Below, one piece after another: positions 48,201 to 50,033 of a stretch of 64,000 nucleotides of DNA; position 1 is the stretch's first letter; every line of letters starts with the position of its first letter. Under the pieces are notes generated by a model, which saw only the letters and a list, made by a program, of their open reading frames with translations, did not search any database and had not been told where the DNA came from. A program made the translations under genes and the position numbers. Where the stretch lies: the NCBI GenBank assembly GCA_944548615.1, contig OX155978.1, positions 9,366,031-9,430,030 of the forward strand. The letters are read 5' to 3'. The DNA comes from Micropterix aruncella. Lineage: Eukaryota > Arthropoda > Insecta > Lepidoptera > Micropterigidae.

Positions 48201-49210
48201 TAAGGACATCATTGACATGTTCCATCTCCTTCGGAAAATGCTCAGCGTCGCATAGATCGCGTGCTCGATTCACGAGGGACGTTTGCACTGAACGTAGATG
48301 GTAGGGATGATGGTGTGAGCTTGCATGTAAATATCTGTCCTTATGTGCGGAAGCCCACATGTATTTAAATTTGGAAATTACAAATTTTCAAAAATATTAA
48401 AATTTGGTATACAGTTTTCAATAAGTAATATATACGCACTATACGCCGGGATAGACTAATAAATGATATTCTATCTTTTCATATTATTTATGTGATATAA
48501 AGCTAATTAAAAATGTTTTCGACTATAACCGTACGTATACTACTACATGCTGTCATGTTACTAGCGAGATCTTAAGGTCGCGACGTGATGAAATAACATT
48601 ATGTTTTAACATTACGACACGGTAACAACCGTTACGCCAACACCGTTACGCGTCATGCTATTGCATACGTATTGCATACCACAGTCCGAATTATATCAAG
48701 TAATACTTGTTGAAACATGCATATTTCCGTGTATTACATCGTTATATTTTTTTCAGTGTAGTTAAAAAAATCTTAACAGCTTAAAATAATTACTGAAAAA
48801 CACCAAAGTATGTTCCTATTGTTTACACATGAAAAAATACGATATTTTTTGAACAAACTTCCCATGTAGTTTTTTTTACCACACGCAGCACTGACTAAGC
48901 ATGCATGATATCACATACTTTAAAAACATGCTGAGCACGCTTCGCTTTTTAATTCTATTTTTTTCTCATTGTTTTATTTTAGATTTCGAAACAAACGAAA
49001 TCAGACAGCGCGAATACGAAGAAGGTATTTATATATATTTTTTTAATTCGTAAAGTTTTCTTAATATTTAAAAAAAATTAGTAAAATTTTTGTAATTTTT
49101 TTTCAGCTCCCATTGGTGAAGTACACGCATCGGCTTCAGATCGCGTTCTATCGAGTCTCTCCATACTACTATCGACGATCATCGCCTGTTTCCTAGTCCG
49201 GATAGCCTAA
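6152..49210 (+). CDS. Klingon/Wrapper-like GPI-anchored Ig-FNIII adhesion protein (12 exons, 5' partial)
   Basis: Exons: 6152-6289, 7481-7624, 17711-17795, 22312-22466, 25158-25249, 28286-28436, 35304-35394, 40614-40755, 43888-44064, 46980-47175, 48983-49024, 49107-49210 (stop TAA). All junctions are GT-AG and phases match throughout, giving 504 visible residues. Order: acidic stretch (about 19-60); Ig1 with Cys88, Trp100 and Cys143; Ig2 with Cys189, Trp201 and Cys235; Ig3 with Cys278, Trp290 and Cys331; one fibronectin III domain (about 345-455); a C-terminal hydrophobic tail (SSLSILLSTIIACFLVRIA) with no cytoplasmic segment, as in GPI signals. Three Ig plus one FNIII plus GPI matches Drosophila Klingon and Wrapper, neural adhesion proteins. 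Which orthologue it is cannot be settled here. The signal-peptide exon was not found. Introns total about 41.5 kb and are filled with transposons. Confidence 0.92.
6645..6940 (-). repeat. GC-rich retroposon-like family, copy 2 (antisense), with end palindrome
   Basis: Reverse-oriented partial copy: CGCTCTATAGGAAACAGTAC, CGTCCAGGAGCGC and GGTGTTGACCC, then the leader end GGCCAACTCAGCAAGGGCC. It is followed at once by a perfect 14-bp inverted repeat with a 2-base loop (6911-6940). Confidence 0.7.
6950..7225. repeat. Possible diverged LTR fragment
   Basis: Contains CTCCGTATTGAAAG and a following GAAG-rich segment resembling the solo LTRs at 31726-32324 and 34667-35142. Similarity is partial and ends were not found. 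Confidence 0.3.
7228..7326 (+). mobile_element. LINE reverse transcriptase remnant
   Basis: Encodes KGQMYKTAIRPAVLYGSECW, the conserved C-terminal 'RPAVLYGSECW' box of RTE-like endonuclease-reverse transcriptases. Only about 33 codons remain. Confidence 0.6.
7481..7624 (+). CDS. Klingon/Wrapper-like gene, exon 2 (acidic region and start of Ig1)
   Basis: Acceptor CTTTTTTCAG, donor GCCG|GTAAGT. Continues the acidic run (ELDDDDLDSSEAEE), then a Pro-rich link and the A-B strands of Ig1 ending in WLPC, the first Ig cysteine. Asn75-Val-Thr is a possible N-glycosylation site. Confidence 0.9.
7861..8115 (+). mobile_element. RTE-like LINE 3' end
   Basis: Encodes KIDALEMWCCKMLGIPWTAR, VLEELSIQVRLSTVCMRGVL and YFGHVARRKPENL, then a stop and a GAAGAAGAAG tail. 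It is close to the C-terminal part of the element at 42410-43735 on the other strand, so both belong to one family. Confidence 0.8.
8125..8640. other. Intronic sequence, nothing recognised
   Basis: AT-rich sequence within the intron between exons 2 and 3. A 112-codon ORF here shows no family resemblance and is probably chance. Confidence 0.4.
8640..9190 (-). mobile_element. Jockey-group LINE 3' end
   Basis: The minus strand encodes ALRRNIADISLLLRILNGSI, LLSKISLRTPSRALRN and YYFIRVCEIFN, the C-terminal region that follows the RT in jockey-group elements. It ends with a stop at about 8877 and an AT-rich 3' UTR. Confidence 0.7.
9421..10771. mobile_element. Harbinger non-autonomous element with TAA target duplication
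   Basis: Left terminus CACTCAAATCTATAGTAGAG and right terminus (reverse complement) CACCCGAATCTATAGTCGAG form imperfect TIRs, flanked by TAA at 9418-9420 and 10772-10774. The termini resemble those of the complete Harbinger at 54141-58723. Subterminal regions are dense in TACTCGAGTA-like words (10640-10760). A second MITE is nested inside (9615-10177). Confidence 0.8.
9615..10177 (+). mobile_element. MITE with AAGCTATTGCATAGC terminus, nested copy
   Basis: About 560 bp, inverted with respect to a second copy at 39875-40436, which keeps both termini. Contains a large imperfect internal hairpin at about 10013-10105: two ~37-base arms beginning GCGCTCTATCGGAAGACGTT. The right terminus is lost here. 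Confidence 0.7.
10775..11500. repeat. Dispersed repeat shared with 62330-63120
   Basis: From about 10930 the sequence (ATTTCATGGCAGACCGCGGC onwards) runs collinear with 62330-62560 and 62845-63210. This shows a repeat of at least 0.8 kb which also includes the start of the mariner remnant. Confidence 0.6.
11504..11990 (+). pseudogene. Mariner transposase remnant
   Basis: The open part encodes a mariner HTH region (TEEIVKRLEIVLADCRAAVC then KLSIGSVHSILDDRFGMDKF). After a stop and frame changes, HHYDPETK is readable at about 11900-11923, a mariner landmark. No intact catalytic domain is left. Confidence 0.7.
12050..12596 (+). mobile_element. Jockey/CR1-group LINE 3' end with TTTATC tail
   Basis: Encodes HDTRNKTQYLQPLVART, LGLKLFNKLPERLKAIKNID and IFKRSIRVYLLK, the usual end of a LINE RT ORF, with a stop at about 12359. 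The 3' end is a (TTTATC)n tail at about 12568-12592. Confidence 0.75.
12600..13095. other. Intronic sequence; small repeats only
   Basis: Direct ACCTAC-type repeats at about 12858-12915, a TCGTAAATGTAATTTC duplication at about 12942-12990, and a 14-bp palindrome CTGTCGCGCGACAG near 13045. No gene seen. Confidence 0.4.
13095..13710 (-). mobile_element. Probable LINE 3' end with TTTGA tail
   Basis: On the minus strand the segment ends in AATAAAGTATTTGATTTGAT, a LINE-style microsatellite tail. The upstream 62-codon open frame (13519-13707) may be its ORF end, but no diagnostic motif is visible. A 24-base direct duplication straddles the right edge (about 13703-13750). Confidence 0.45.
13755..14225. 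other. Intronic sequence, nothing recognised
   Basis: AT-rich; no ORF with family resemblance, no repeat end identified. Confidence 0.4.
14271..14592 (+). promoter_or_regulatory. Promoter-like module (CTCF-like site, TATA box, Kozak ATG)
   Basis: The minus-strand word CTAACAGAGGGCGC at 14271-14284 resembles a CTCF core. A TATATAAA lies at 14405-14412. An ATG in good context (GCAAGATGG, ATG at 14564) follows about 150 bases later and opens 29 codons starting MADVKILPMLPYRERYLTLL. The layout could be an internal promoter or the LTR/leader of an unrecognised retroelement (TGTTAGAATTCGCG at 14278). No transcript evidence. Confidence 0.25.
14600..15400. other. Intronic AT-rich sequence
   Basis: No gene recognised. 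A 15-base direct repeat ACCTATGCCATAATA occurs at 15408-15422 and 15433-15447, at the 5' edge of the following LINE. Confidence 0.4.
15440..16675 (+). mobile_element. Jockey-clade LINE, 5'-truncated, 3' half of RT
   Basis: A 261-codon open frame (15427-16212) encodes the post-YADD part of an RT: WFTENNLLLNAKKNVTMHFS, KFLGIMIDHHLSWNVHINEL, MTYGILIWGNATDSSRVFIL, CALRAIAGV, then LFNQLPLSTRKM and KRFMKQKL. The catalytic palm is missing. A 3' UTR of about 440 bases ends in AATAAATAAATTGAATACTG repeats (TGAATAC)n. The long uninterrupted frame suggests recent insertion. Confidence 0.9.
16797..17528. mobile_element. 732-bp TTAA-flanked TIR element
   Basis: TTAA at 16797-16800 and 17525-17528 bracket inverted ends GAGGCCGTACACGAAAT and (reverse complement of the right end) GAGGCCGTGTACGAAAT. 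No coding capacity. TTAA duplication suggests a piggyBac-like or related superfamily. Confidence 0.8.
17581..17610 (+). mobile_element. Probable Helitron 3' terminus
   Basis: GAAGCGAAGCCGCGGGTAACAGCTAG followed by T fits the 3' hairpin-CTAG end of lepidopteran Helitrons. The 5' TC end was not located. Confidence 0.4.
17711..17795 (+). CDS. Klingon/Wrapper-like gene, exon 3 (Ig1 core Trp)
   Basis: Acceptor TTTTTTTCAG, donor ATGCA|GTAAGT. Encodes TFVVLWSKGQDILYQGEF, with the invariant Ig tryptophan. Too short and not ATG-initiated, so it is missed by ORF-based calling. Confidence 0.9.
17876..19390 (-). mobile_element. Penelope-like element copy A, split by a LINE
   Basis: Minus-strand frames (18615-18271, 18328-18011) encode the C-terminal part of a Penelope-like protein: MLNRFDIKTIFKPTQNVARF, then the GIY-YIG box GVYKVECSCGLAYVGQTKRP, then FYFPRMIREAIEIRRTPNFN. 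The frame is shifted between these parts. A LINE interrupts it at 18638-19213. To the right (about 19262-19360) a piece of the same 3' terminus lies inverted, so the element is bracketed by opposed terminal segments. Confidence 0.85.
18638..19213 (-). mobile_element. CR1/jockey-group LINE 3' end nested in Penelope copy A
   Basis: Minus-strand reading gives NLNRWLLNKGYVKSDQLLCN before a stop, a LINE RT C-terminus. The 3' tail is an (AATA)n run at the left edge. A 5-bp duplication AGAAT lies at 18633-18637 and 19214-19218. The uninterrupted sequence is visible in Penelope copy C near 48112. Confidence 0.8.
19731..19985 (+). repeat. ~255-bp MITE-like repeat, copy 1
   Basis: Begins CACTGAGAAAAATATAATG. 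An inverted relative lies at 48508-48765 (ending ATATTTTTTTCAGTG). Both share ACGTCGCGACCTT-like and GTTATAGTCG-like segments. Termini were not proven. Confidence 0.5.
19990..20830 (-). mobile_element. RLE-type LINE C-terminus, copy 1
   Basis: Minus-strand pieces encode a restriction-like endonuclease end of an R2/NeSL/Hero-type LINE: a damaged Cys motif, GRYT-stop-RHDKVLAVI, then LRPDITLYALSRKMALIVEL and TVQWE (PD-(D/E)XK region), KLNKYHDLA, VEVGARGLPAKSLFHLFKEL and a final PPEV. Two frames overlap near 20300, so it is frameshifted. The 3' UTR ends near the word GCCATGGAATTC. Confidence 0.8.
20830..21897. other. Intronic sequence with repeat ends
   Basis: A small element seems to end at about 21013 with TTTTTCTCAGTGTAC, related to the repeat at 19731. 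At 21177-21250 TTAAGAGGCCGTGGCGGCCA starts a repeat also present at about 63922-64000. No gene seen. Confidence 0.4.
21898..22161 (+). mobile_element. TTAA MITE (piggyBac-like), copy 1
   Basis: 264 bp, TTAA at both ends, terminal CCCTTCAGGCCTCGGCCCC against CCCCTCAGGCCCCGATTGGC on the other strand. The interior is AT-rich with AAACATATTAACATAATAAA. Three further copies lie in the window. Confidence 0.85.
22312..22466 (+). CDS. Klingon/Wrapper-like gene, exon 4 (end of Ig1)
   Basis: Acceptor GTGTTTAG, donor GAAG|GTAATT. Encodes the second half of Ig1 with the DNGVYTC motif (D-x-G-x-Y-x-C) and the linker to Ig2. Asn125-Lys-Thr is a possible glycosylation site. Confidence 0.93.
22868..23500 (+). 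repeat. GC-rich retroposon-like family, copy 3
   Basis: Near-complete copy from GGCGGCCTCCACGCAGGAAG to the 3' hairpin. The end carries an almost perfect 22-base-arm palindrome at 23430-23478 built from the CGGGTTCGCCCG word, as if the terminal hairpin had been duplicated in inverse. Confidence 0.75.
23543..23806 (-). mobile_element. tRNA-derived SINE, antisense copy
   Basis: Reverse copy of the SINE at 31039-31320. The tRNA-like head is at the right (CCAGGAATCGAACCC is the reversed B box; CTAACCACTATGC the reversed A box). The CACAATTGGTGGGTTTATTG tail lies at the left. Confidence 0.8.
23905..24656. mobile_element. Internally deleted Harbinger keeping both gene starts
   Basis: TIRs GCGACGGCTGTGGCGACTC and (other strand) GCGACGACTGTAGCGACTC are flanked by TAA and TTA. 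Inside, the plus strand (24028-24330) encodes a Harbinger transposase N-terminus (SLYLSRCEEGFQNILINRHI, then after a frameshift NRVQFDYILPCIE and PISPAEKMELTLR). The minus strand (about 24330-24450) encodes a MADF/SANT start (TRDIELVREHPCVFNPKHHL). The middle is gone and the two gene starts abut. A different family from the element at 54141. Confidence 0.75.
24660..25157. other. Intronic sequence, nothing recognised
   Basis: G-rich stretch at 24675-24735, then AT-rich sequence up to the exon 5 acceptor. CTTGCCGGGAAAGTCTGGGG at 24738 recurs in similar form near 35260. Confidence 0.4.
25158..25249 (+). CDS. Klingon/Wrapper-like gene, exon 5 (start of Ig2)
   Basis: Acceptor TTCTTCTAG, donor AAGAAG|GTACGT, phase 0 at its end. 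Encodes EGESLEIRCETTGVPRPKLS then the Ig2 tryptophan (SWSKK). Confidence 0.92.
25410..25976 (+). repeat. GC-rich retroposon-like family, copy 4 (variant)
   Basis: Leader (GGGTCGGTCACACTCACGGG), centre and 3' hairpin are present. The interior is a divergent subfamily sequence (GGGGTATCCTGAAGGTTGAT), also seen in the 44458 copy. A 3'-end-like fragment (CTCCCTGGGGTGACGGGTTC) precedes it at 25434. Confidence 0.7.
25980..26672 (+). repeat. GC-rich retroposon-like family, copy 5
   Basis: Directly follows copy 4 head to tail, with an alternative leader (CCGGTAGCGAGTGGTTTCGT) shared with the 44458 copy, then the common centre and 3' hairpin. Confidence 0.75.
26777..27457 (-). mobile_element. Lep1-like non-autonomous Helitron, copy 1
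   Basis: On the minus strand it starts TCTATACTAATATTATAAAG and ends GGGTCAGCTAG, with host A before and T after, the Helitron insertion signature. There is no TIR, no target duplication and no Rep/helicase coding. A second copy is at 60784-61530. Confidence 0.88.
27458..28285. other. Intronic sequence before exon 6
   Basis: AT-rich. Internal 22-base-scale repeat AAAAGCGGTAAAAACA at about 27998 and 28027. A GT-rich run at about 28172-28192. No gene seen. Confidence 0.4.
28286..28436 (+). CDS. Klingon/Wrapper-like gene, exon 6 (end of Ig2)
   Basis: Acceptor TTATTTCAG, donor TTTAT|GTGAGT. Encodes the second half of Ig2 with HSGIYQCLASNGVG, the D/H-x-G-x-Y-x-C region and the usual C-terminal strand. 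Confidence 0.93.
28498..29115 (+). mobile_element. LINE with RNase H domain (I/R1 group), 3' end
   Basis: Encodes the RNase H end KITLIWIPGHQGIPGNEEAD, then a frame change near 28655, and a C-terminal region TIDLLTGNMTLRAYLFNLGL and CRICGEEPEDS (a Cys motif). It begins 62 bases after exon 6. The RT itself is absent. Confidence 0.85.
29140..29405 (+). repeat. Dispersed repeat R, copy 1
   Basis: Shares an inverted relative at about 50010-50033 plus 50709-50970 (e.g. GTAAAGCTACTGGGTGGTAT there, CAGGTAAAGGCTG in both). It preserves, near 29387-29399, the uninterrupted target AAGAGAAGCTACT into which GC-rich copy 50034 inserted elsewhere. Confidence 0.6.
29413..30050 (+). repeat. GC-rich retroposon-like family, copy 6
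   Basis: Full-length type with leader (GGAGCTAATGGGC...), common centre and the AACGACTAATCGTTAAAACT word near the 3' end. The final hairpin is lost or replaced at about 30040. Confidence 0.75.
30178..30372 (-). mobile_element. RLE-type LINE 3' end, copy 2
   Basis: Matches the 3' part of the element at 19990-20830 (TTCTGGGGGGTGAGCAGTGG; GGAGCTGCCATGGAATTCAC). Only the last ~60 codons and the 3' UTR remain. Confidence 0.75.
30373..31036. other. Intronic sequence with (AATA)n tract
   Basis: An AAATAAATAAATAAATA run at about 30657-30677 and AT-rich DNA. No gene or defined element. Confidence 0.4.
31039..31320 (+). mobile_element. tRNA-derived SINE, best-preserved copy
   Basis: Head GCTCGGTGGTATAGTGGTTA (A box), GGTTCGATTCCCGG (B box), GGCTGGGTCACC, then a body (GTTTGGATCAAATCAACGGA; AATGCAATAACAAGACACAC) and tail CCGCCCATTGTGAAACTTCA. 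Pol III transcription is expected from the boxes. It serves as the uninterrupted reference for the copy at 5148-6080. Confidence 0.85.
31326..31725. other. Intronic sequence, nothing recognised
   Basis: Poly-T and AT-rich; ORFs here lack family resemblance. Ends at the LTR target site. Confidence 0.4.
31726..32324 (-). mobile_element. Solo LTR copy 1 (599 bp), Gypsy-like
   Basis: As written on the plus strand it starts TGTGAGGGACCACCCCTCAC and ends CCGTTACA, with a 4-bp duplication AATC at 31722-31725 and 32325-32328. The opposite orientation carries a TATA-like CTATATAAAC (rc of 32154-32163), so transcription was probably leftward. No internal retroviral genes flank it. TG...CA ends plus 4-bp duplication fit a Ty3/Gypsy-type solo LTR. 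Confidence 0.85.
32330..32878. other. Intronic sequence with GC island and long palindrome
   Basis: A GC-rich patch (about 32516-32592) of unknown origin. An imperfect ~63-bp palindrome at 32757-32819 (arms start AAAAGTACTTCAAAATTAT) may be a foldback relic. Confidence 0.45.
32879..33148 (+). mobile_element. TTAA MITE (piggyBac-like), copy 2
   Basis: 270 bp, TTAA both ends, same termini and interior as the copy at 21898 (CCAAACCACTGTACCCATAA; GGGGCCGTCACGCTGAATCG). Confidence 0.85.
33149..33813. other. Intronic sequence, nothing recognised
   Basis: AT-rich, with a short (ATT)n run at about 33597-33613. GCCATCTGTTGGCAATCAAA at about 33489 resembles a common insect motif, not assigned. Confidence 0.4.
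33814..34077 (+). mobile_element. TTAA MITE (piggyBac-like), copy 3
   Basis: 264 bp with TTAA both ends. It has lost the GGGGCC part of the GC-rich right interior but is otherwise collinear with copies 1 and 2. Confidence 0.85.
34190..35265 (-). mobile_element. CR1-like LINE 3' end interrupted by a solo LTR
   Basis: Minus strand: IRKAFQHLSIEVLIKIYKAYVR (split by the LTR after the YVR region), then RPILEYGYQLWSS on the other side, then LKNRNYEDRLELLGITTLKQ and RRQRGDLIETYKIL. These are the conserved post-RT boxes of CR1-type LINEs. The 3' side runs into T/A-rich sequence near 34190. Confidence 0.8.
34667..35142 (-). mobile_element. Solo LTR copy 2 (476 bp), nested in a LINE
   Basis: Same ends as copy 1 (TGTGAGGGACCACCCCTCAC ... 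GGGCCGTTGCA), with a 4-bp duplication GTCT at 34663-34666 and 35143-35146. Shorter by internal deletion. It interrupts the LINE ORF just after the YVR box. Confidence 0.85.
35304..35394 (+). CDS. Klingon/Wrapper-like gene, exon 7 (start of Ig3)
   Basis: Acceptor AATTTCCAG, donor CCTGG|GTAAGA. Encodes YAPQVHIRK, then NTAEGFETELSCGVHSEP with the first Ig3 cysteine. Confidence 0.92.
35720..36215 (-). mobile_element. LINE C-terminus (I/R1 group)
   Basis: 130-codon minus frame (36204-35812): ILVRALTGHCGLNKHMFNLK, then MCRFCQGAEETPQHLMCECG, a CX2C-H-C zinc-knuckle-like end, then KSLLRFLNDT. Typical of the region after RNase H in I-group elements. Confidence 0.75.
36455..37306 (+). mobile_element. 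LINE C-terminus (I/R1 group) interrupted by a TTAA MITE
   Basis: Encodes LIGNLDAQPQAQIKTWLRRN to the insertion at 36544 and resumes after 36857, leading to MTGHCPLNKHLFTIGVTDSP and CRGCMEEEETPQHVLMECGS. A stop (37210) is followed by a 3' UTR with an (AACT)n tail (37286-37303). Removing the MITE and one TTAA leaves the reading frame intact. Confidence 0.8.
36544..36857. mobile_element. Second-type TTAA MITE, nested in a LINE
   Basis: 314 bp with TTAA ends; termini CCCCTTGAGTA and (other strand) CCCTTGGAGTA. Contains two tandem copies of GAGTATGATACGACCA. Distinct interior from the 264-270-bp family. Confidence 0.8.
37307..37845. other. Intronic sequence, nothing recognised
   Basis: AT-rich. 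The mariner's downstream terminus should lie here but I could not define it. Confidence 0.4.
37848..39704 (-). pseudogene. Mariner transposase pseudogene, interrupted by a hAT-like element
   Basis: Minus strand, starting with an ATG at 39702-39704 (MSRFEPTTRHLWEAML). Readable boxes: LTLAKIIEVLNVHPSTVSRR (HTH), WVPHELKPRD, IITGDEKWIFYEN (first catalytic Asp), YYELLKPGGTITGDRYR, HDHARPHVAMQVK (second Asp), HPPYSPD. Then, after the insertion, APSDYYLFRSMAHGL and LPERWENVIASDG. It has several frameshifts and a stop replacing the residue after IASDG. Expected length about 345 residues. Confidence 0.9.
38056..38866. mobile_element. 811-bp hAT-like non-autonomous element with repeated CATCTAAA words
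   Basis: Inserted in the mariner with an 8-bp duplication TATCTGGG (38048-38055, 38867-38874). Ends are related inverted repeats: GACCGGGTCAGAGCATCTAA left; GTCCGGGTCATAACATCTAA on the other strand of the right end. About eleven copies of a (G)GGYCAGARCATCTAAA word in both orientations are spread through the element. No ORF. The 8-bp duplication suggests hAT. Confidence 0.8.
39875..40436 (-). mobile_element. MITE with AAGCTATTGCATAGC termini, full copy
   Basis: Inverted relative to 9615-10177. Both termini are present (AAAGCTATTGCATAGC left, GCTATGCAATAGCTT right). Internal large hairpin at about 39957-40050 (CGCTCTATCGGAAAACGTTG and its inverted partner). Confidence 0.75.
40614..40755 (+). 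CDS. Klingon/Wrapper-like gene, exon 8 (end of Ig3)
   Basis: Acceptor TTTTTCTCAG, donor ACG|GTAATC. Encodes IIQWTKDGQIIENTG and RPGDFGKYTCT, the Ig3 tryptophan and second cysteine. Confidence 0.93.
40806..41655. repeat. Penelope copy B: near-perfect ~400-bp inverted repeat
   Basis: The C-terminal Penelope segment is present twice head to head: minus in 40806-41200, plus in 41228-41625, separated by about 28 bases. Arms agree at almost every position. Each arm encodes MIREAIEIRRTPNFNRDDGY onward and the terminus with GACGTTTCGGTGACGTTGCA. It lies in the intron right after exon 8, so the pre-mRNA would carry a very long hairpin. Confidence 0.92.
41787..42339 (+). mobile_element. Solo LTR copy 3 (553 bp)
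   Basis: Inverted relative to copies 1 and 2: starts TGTAACGGCCCTTAGG and ends GGGGTGGTCCCTCACA, with a 4-bp duplication AATG at 41783-41786 and 42340-42343. A TATATAAAC lies at about 41949. Confidence 0.85.
42410..43735 (-). mobile_element. RTE-like LINE: RT domain and C-terminus, 5'-truncated
   Basis: The minus strand from about 43735 encodes a large RT part: EQAGFVRGRSTHEQIFNIRQ, ALCFIDYAKAFDCVDW (first Asp), GVRQGCILSPKLFNLIGEHI, LRFAEDTAIIG (the YADD box altered to FAED), then FVYLGSMICNDGNCEKEVSR and IDALEMWCWCKMLGIPWTAC. Frame changes occur near 43108 and 42823. The 3' end is (GAA)n at 42408-42421. The changed catalytic box and frameshifts show it is inactive. Confidence 0.88.
43738..43835 (+). 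mobile_element. RLE-type LINE 3' end, copy 3
   Basis: Plus-oriented terminal piece: CCACTGCTCACCCCCCAGAA, then GTGAATTCCATGGCAGCTCC followed by GTTTTATTTTATTTAT, matching the 3' ends of the copies at 19990 and 30178. Confidence 0.6.
43888..44064 (+). CDS. Klingon/Wrapper-like gene, exon 9 (Ig3 end and FNIII first half)
   Basis: Acceptor TTTCTACAG, donor GAG|GTAGGT, 59 whole codons. Encodes AQNQYGDDSKSVRVIPQPA (last Ig3 strand and linker), then fibronectin III strands with the core Trp in PVLEWEI and the tyrosine of VELKYRRIDE. Confidence 0.92.
44181..44453 (-). mobile_element. TTAA MITE (piggyBac-like), copy 4
   Basis: Inverted relative to copies 1-3; TTAA at 44181-44184 and 44450-44453; 273 bp with the full GC-rich interior. 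Confidence 0.85.
44458..45180 (+). repeat. GC-rich retroposon-like family, copy 7 (divergent subfamily)
   Basis: Leader CCCGGTAGCGAATGGTTTCG shared with copy 5, altered centre with the GGAGGTATCCTGAAGGTTAA word, 3' hairpin GATGGGTTCGCCTGTTGTAG. It abuts the TTAA MITE. Confidence 0.7.
45181..45560 (+). repeat. GC-rich retroposon-like family, copy 8 (truncated interior)
   Basis: Starts TTAATGTCGCCTGGCAGCTA right after copy 7 and jumps to the 3' hairpin (GGTGACGGGTTCGCCCGTTA) at about 45461. Most of the centre is deleted. Confidence 0.6.
45645..46073 (-). repeat. GC-rich retroposon-like family, copy 9
   Basis: Reverse copy from the 3' hairpin (GGGTTGTCGACTACAGCGGG) through AACGATTAGTCGTTCTATCT to CCGACTGTTAGTCAGAGTGG. 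The leader is missing. Head to head with copies 7 and 8. Confidence 0.75.
46075..46743 (-). repeat. GC-rich retroposon-like family, copy 10
   Basis: Complete reverse copy from GGGGTGTCAACTACAGCGGG to the leader end GGCCAACTCAGCAAGGGCCC. In tandem with copies 9 and 11. Confidence 0.75.
46744..46928 (-). repeat. GC-rich retroposon-like family, copy 11 (5' half)
   Basis: Reverse partial copy with only the leader and first third, ending GGCCAACTCAGCAAGGGCCC about 50 bases before exon 10. Confidence 0.7.
46980..47175 (+). CDS. Klingon/Wrapper-like gene, exon 10 (FNIII second half)
   Basis: Acceptor TGTTTGTAG, donor GGAG|GTCAGT. Encodes the end of the FNIII domain: RHILRDLQPGKYEARIKSKN followed by GWSD, the typical L-x-P-x-x-x-Y and G-x-S signature. 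Confidence 0.92.
47411..48360 (-). mobile_element. Penelope-like element copy C, longest reading frame
   Basis: An uninterrupted 243-codon minus frame (48360-47629) covers the end of the RT-linker region (HHHPYHLRSVQTSLVNRARD) and the GIY-YIG endonuclease (GVYKVECSCGLAYAGQTKRP, then RLSEHIKAVKN and ICEHILDSGS). It is followed by a premature end after NAERKDV, where a small deletion relative to copy A shifts the frame. The RT is absent, as expected for a 5'-truncated copy. Confidence 0.9.
48508..48765 (-). repeat. ~255-bp MITE-like repeat, copy 2
   Basis: Inverted relative of 19731-19985. Ends with TTACATCGTTATATTTTTTT then CAGTG. Confidence 0.5.
48983..49024 (+). CDS. Klingon/Wrapper-like gene, microexon 11
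   Basis: A 42-base exon between acceptor TTTATTTTAG and donor GAAG|GTATTT, encoding DFETNEIRQREYEE, a charged stalk between FNIII and the GPI signal. Both junction phases agree with the neighbouring exons. Confidence 0.8.
49107..49210 (+). CDS. Klingon/Wrapper-like gene, last exon (GPI-anchor signal)
   Basis: Acceptor TTTTTTTCAG, stop TAA at 49208-49210. Encodes small residues (HASASD), a candidate cleavage region, then about 19 hydrophobic residues ending only two residues after an Arg. There is no cytoplasmic tail, so GPI attachment is favoured over a transmembrane anchor. Confidence 0.88.
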
Positions 49211-49533
49211 GTCTTACAATTTGACTACCTACGACTATAAGAACTATCTCTTTGTAAAATATCATTTTATTTTCCGTATTAATTATAGTTTTGCAGTTTC
49301 GTGAACGTGCGGAATGATCATGCGGGGCCGAGCACCCGATGCGAGCATTTACAATCGAAAGCCATAAACAAAAAAAAAAACTAAAGTTACCGCTGTACAC
49401 ATTCACATATTTCAGTCTATATAATTTAGAAAAAAAAAATAGTTTTTTTTAAAGTCAAGTAGTTTTTAGCTATTTTTAAAATGATAAACGATTAGCATTC
49501 AAGCAAAAGCAAACTTATTTATTTTTTGGAAAC
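49211..49533 (+). other. Probable 3' UTR of the Klingon/Wrapper-like gene
   Basis: Sequence directly downstream of the stop, without repeat features until about 49534. The UTR may continue beyond the inserted repeats (AAATAAAAATATTG near 51671 is a candidate polyadenylation context). The end was not determined. Confidence 0.45.
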
Positions 49534-49990
49534 ATGAGTTACAACGGACGAACCCGTCACCCCAGGAAGGAATAACGATATTGATCATTCTGTCAAGCTG
49601 GGTCCACCGTATAGCTACGCCATCATGCCCGTGAGAAACCAACGCCGTACCGCGAGACACTGAGAAGTGCACCCAGCGGGCCAACCTTGCGCCCTTACCA
49701 CCAGATTTGGCCGATATTCTCCATCCTCCTGCCTGGTTACGGGTTCGAAGACACTTGACCCCTACCTGATGTATACAGTAAATTGGTTCGAATTTATCGG
49801 GTGGCTAACAGGTCGCTTAGAGAGCGGCTGATATCAGATCACCAACCACCCCCGCTGCTTAGGAAAAGTATATCAAGAGTGCACAGACGATTGGTTGATG
49901 CCGCACCGAGCGCAAACCGCCCAGCAGCACCCGAAGCCCACCCCCCAGGGAAACTGATCTAACTGCCGTGGCACAGAAAACAGAGTCCTT
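49534..49990 (-). repeat. GC-rich retroposon-like family, copy 12 (divergent)
   Basis: Reverse copy: GTTACAACGGACGAACCCGT at its hairpin end, ACCACCCCCGCTGCTTAGGA in the centre. Strongly diverged. Confidence 0.6.
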
Positions 49991-50033
49991 ACCGGGGTCA
50001 CAATATACCAATATACAGACAGTAGCTTCTCTT

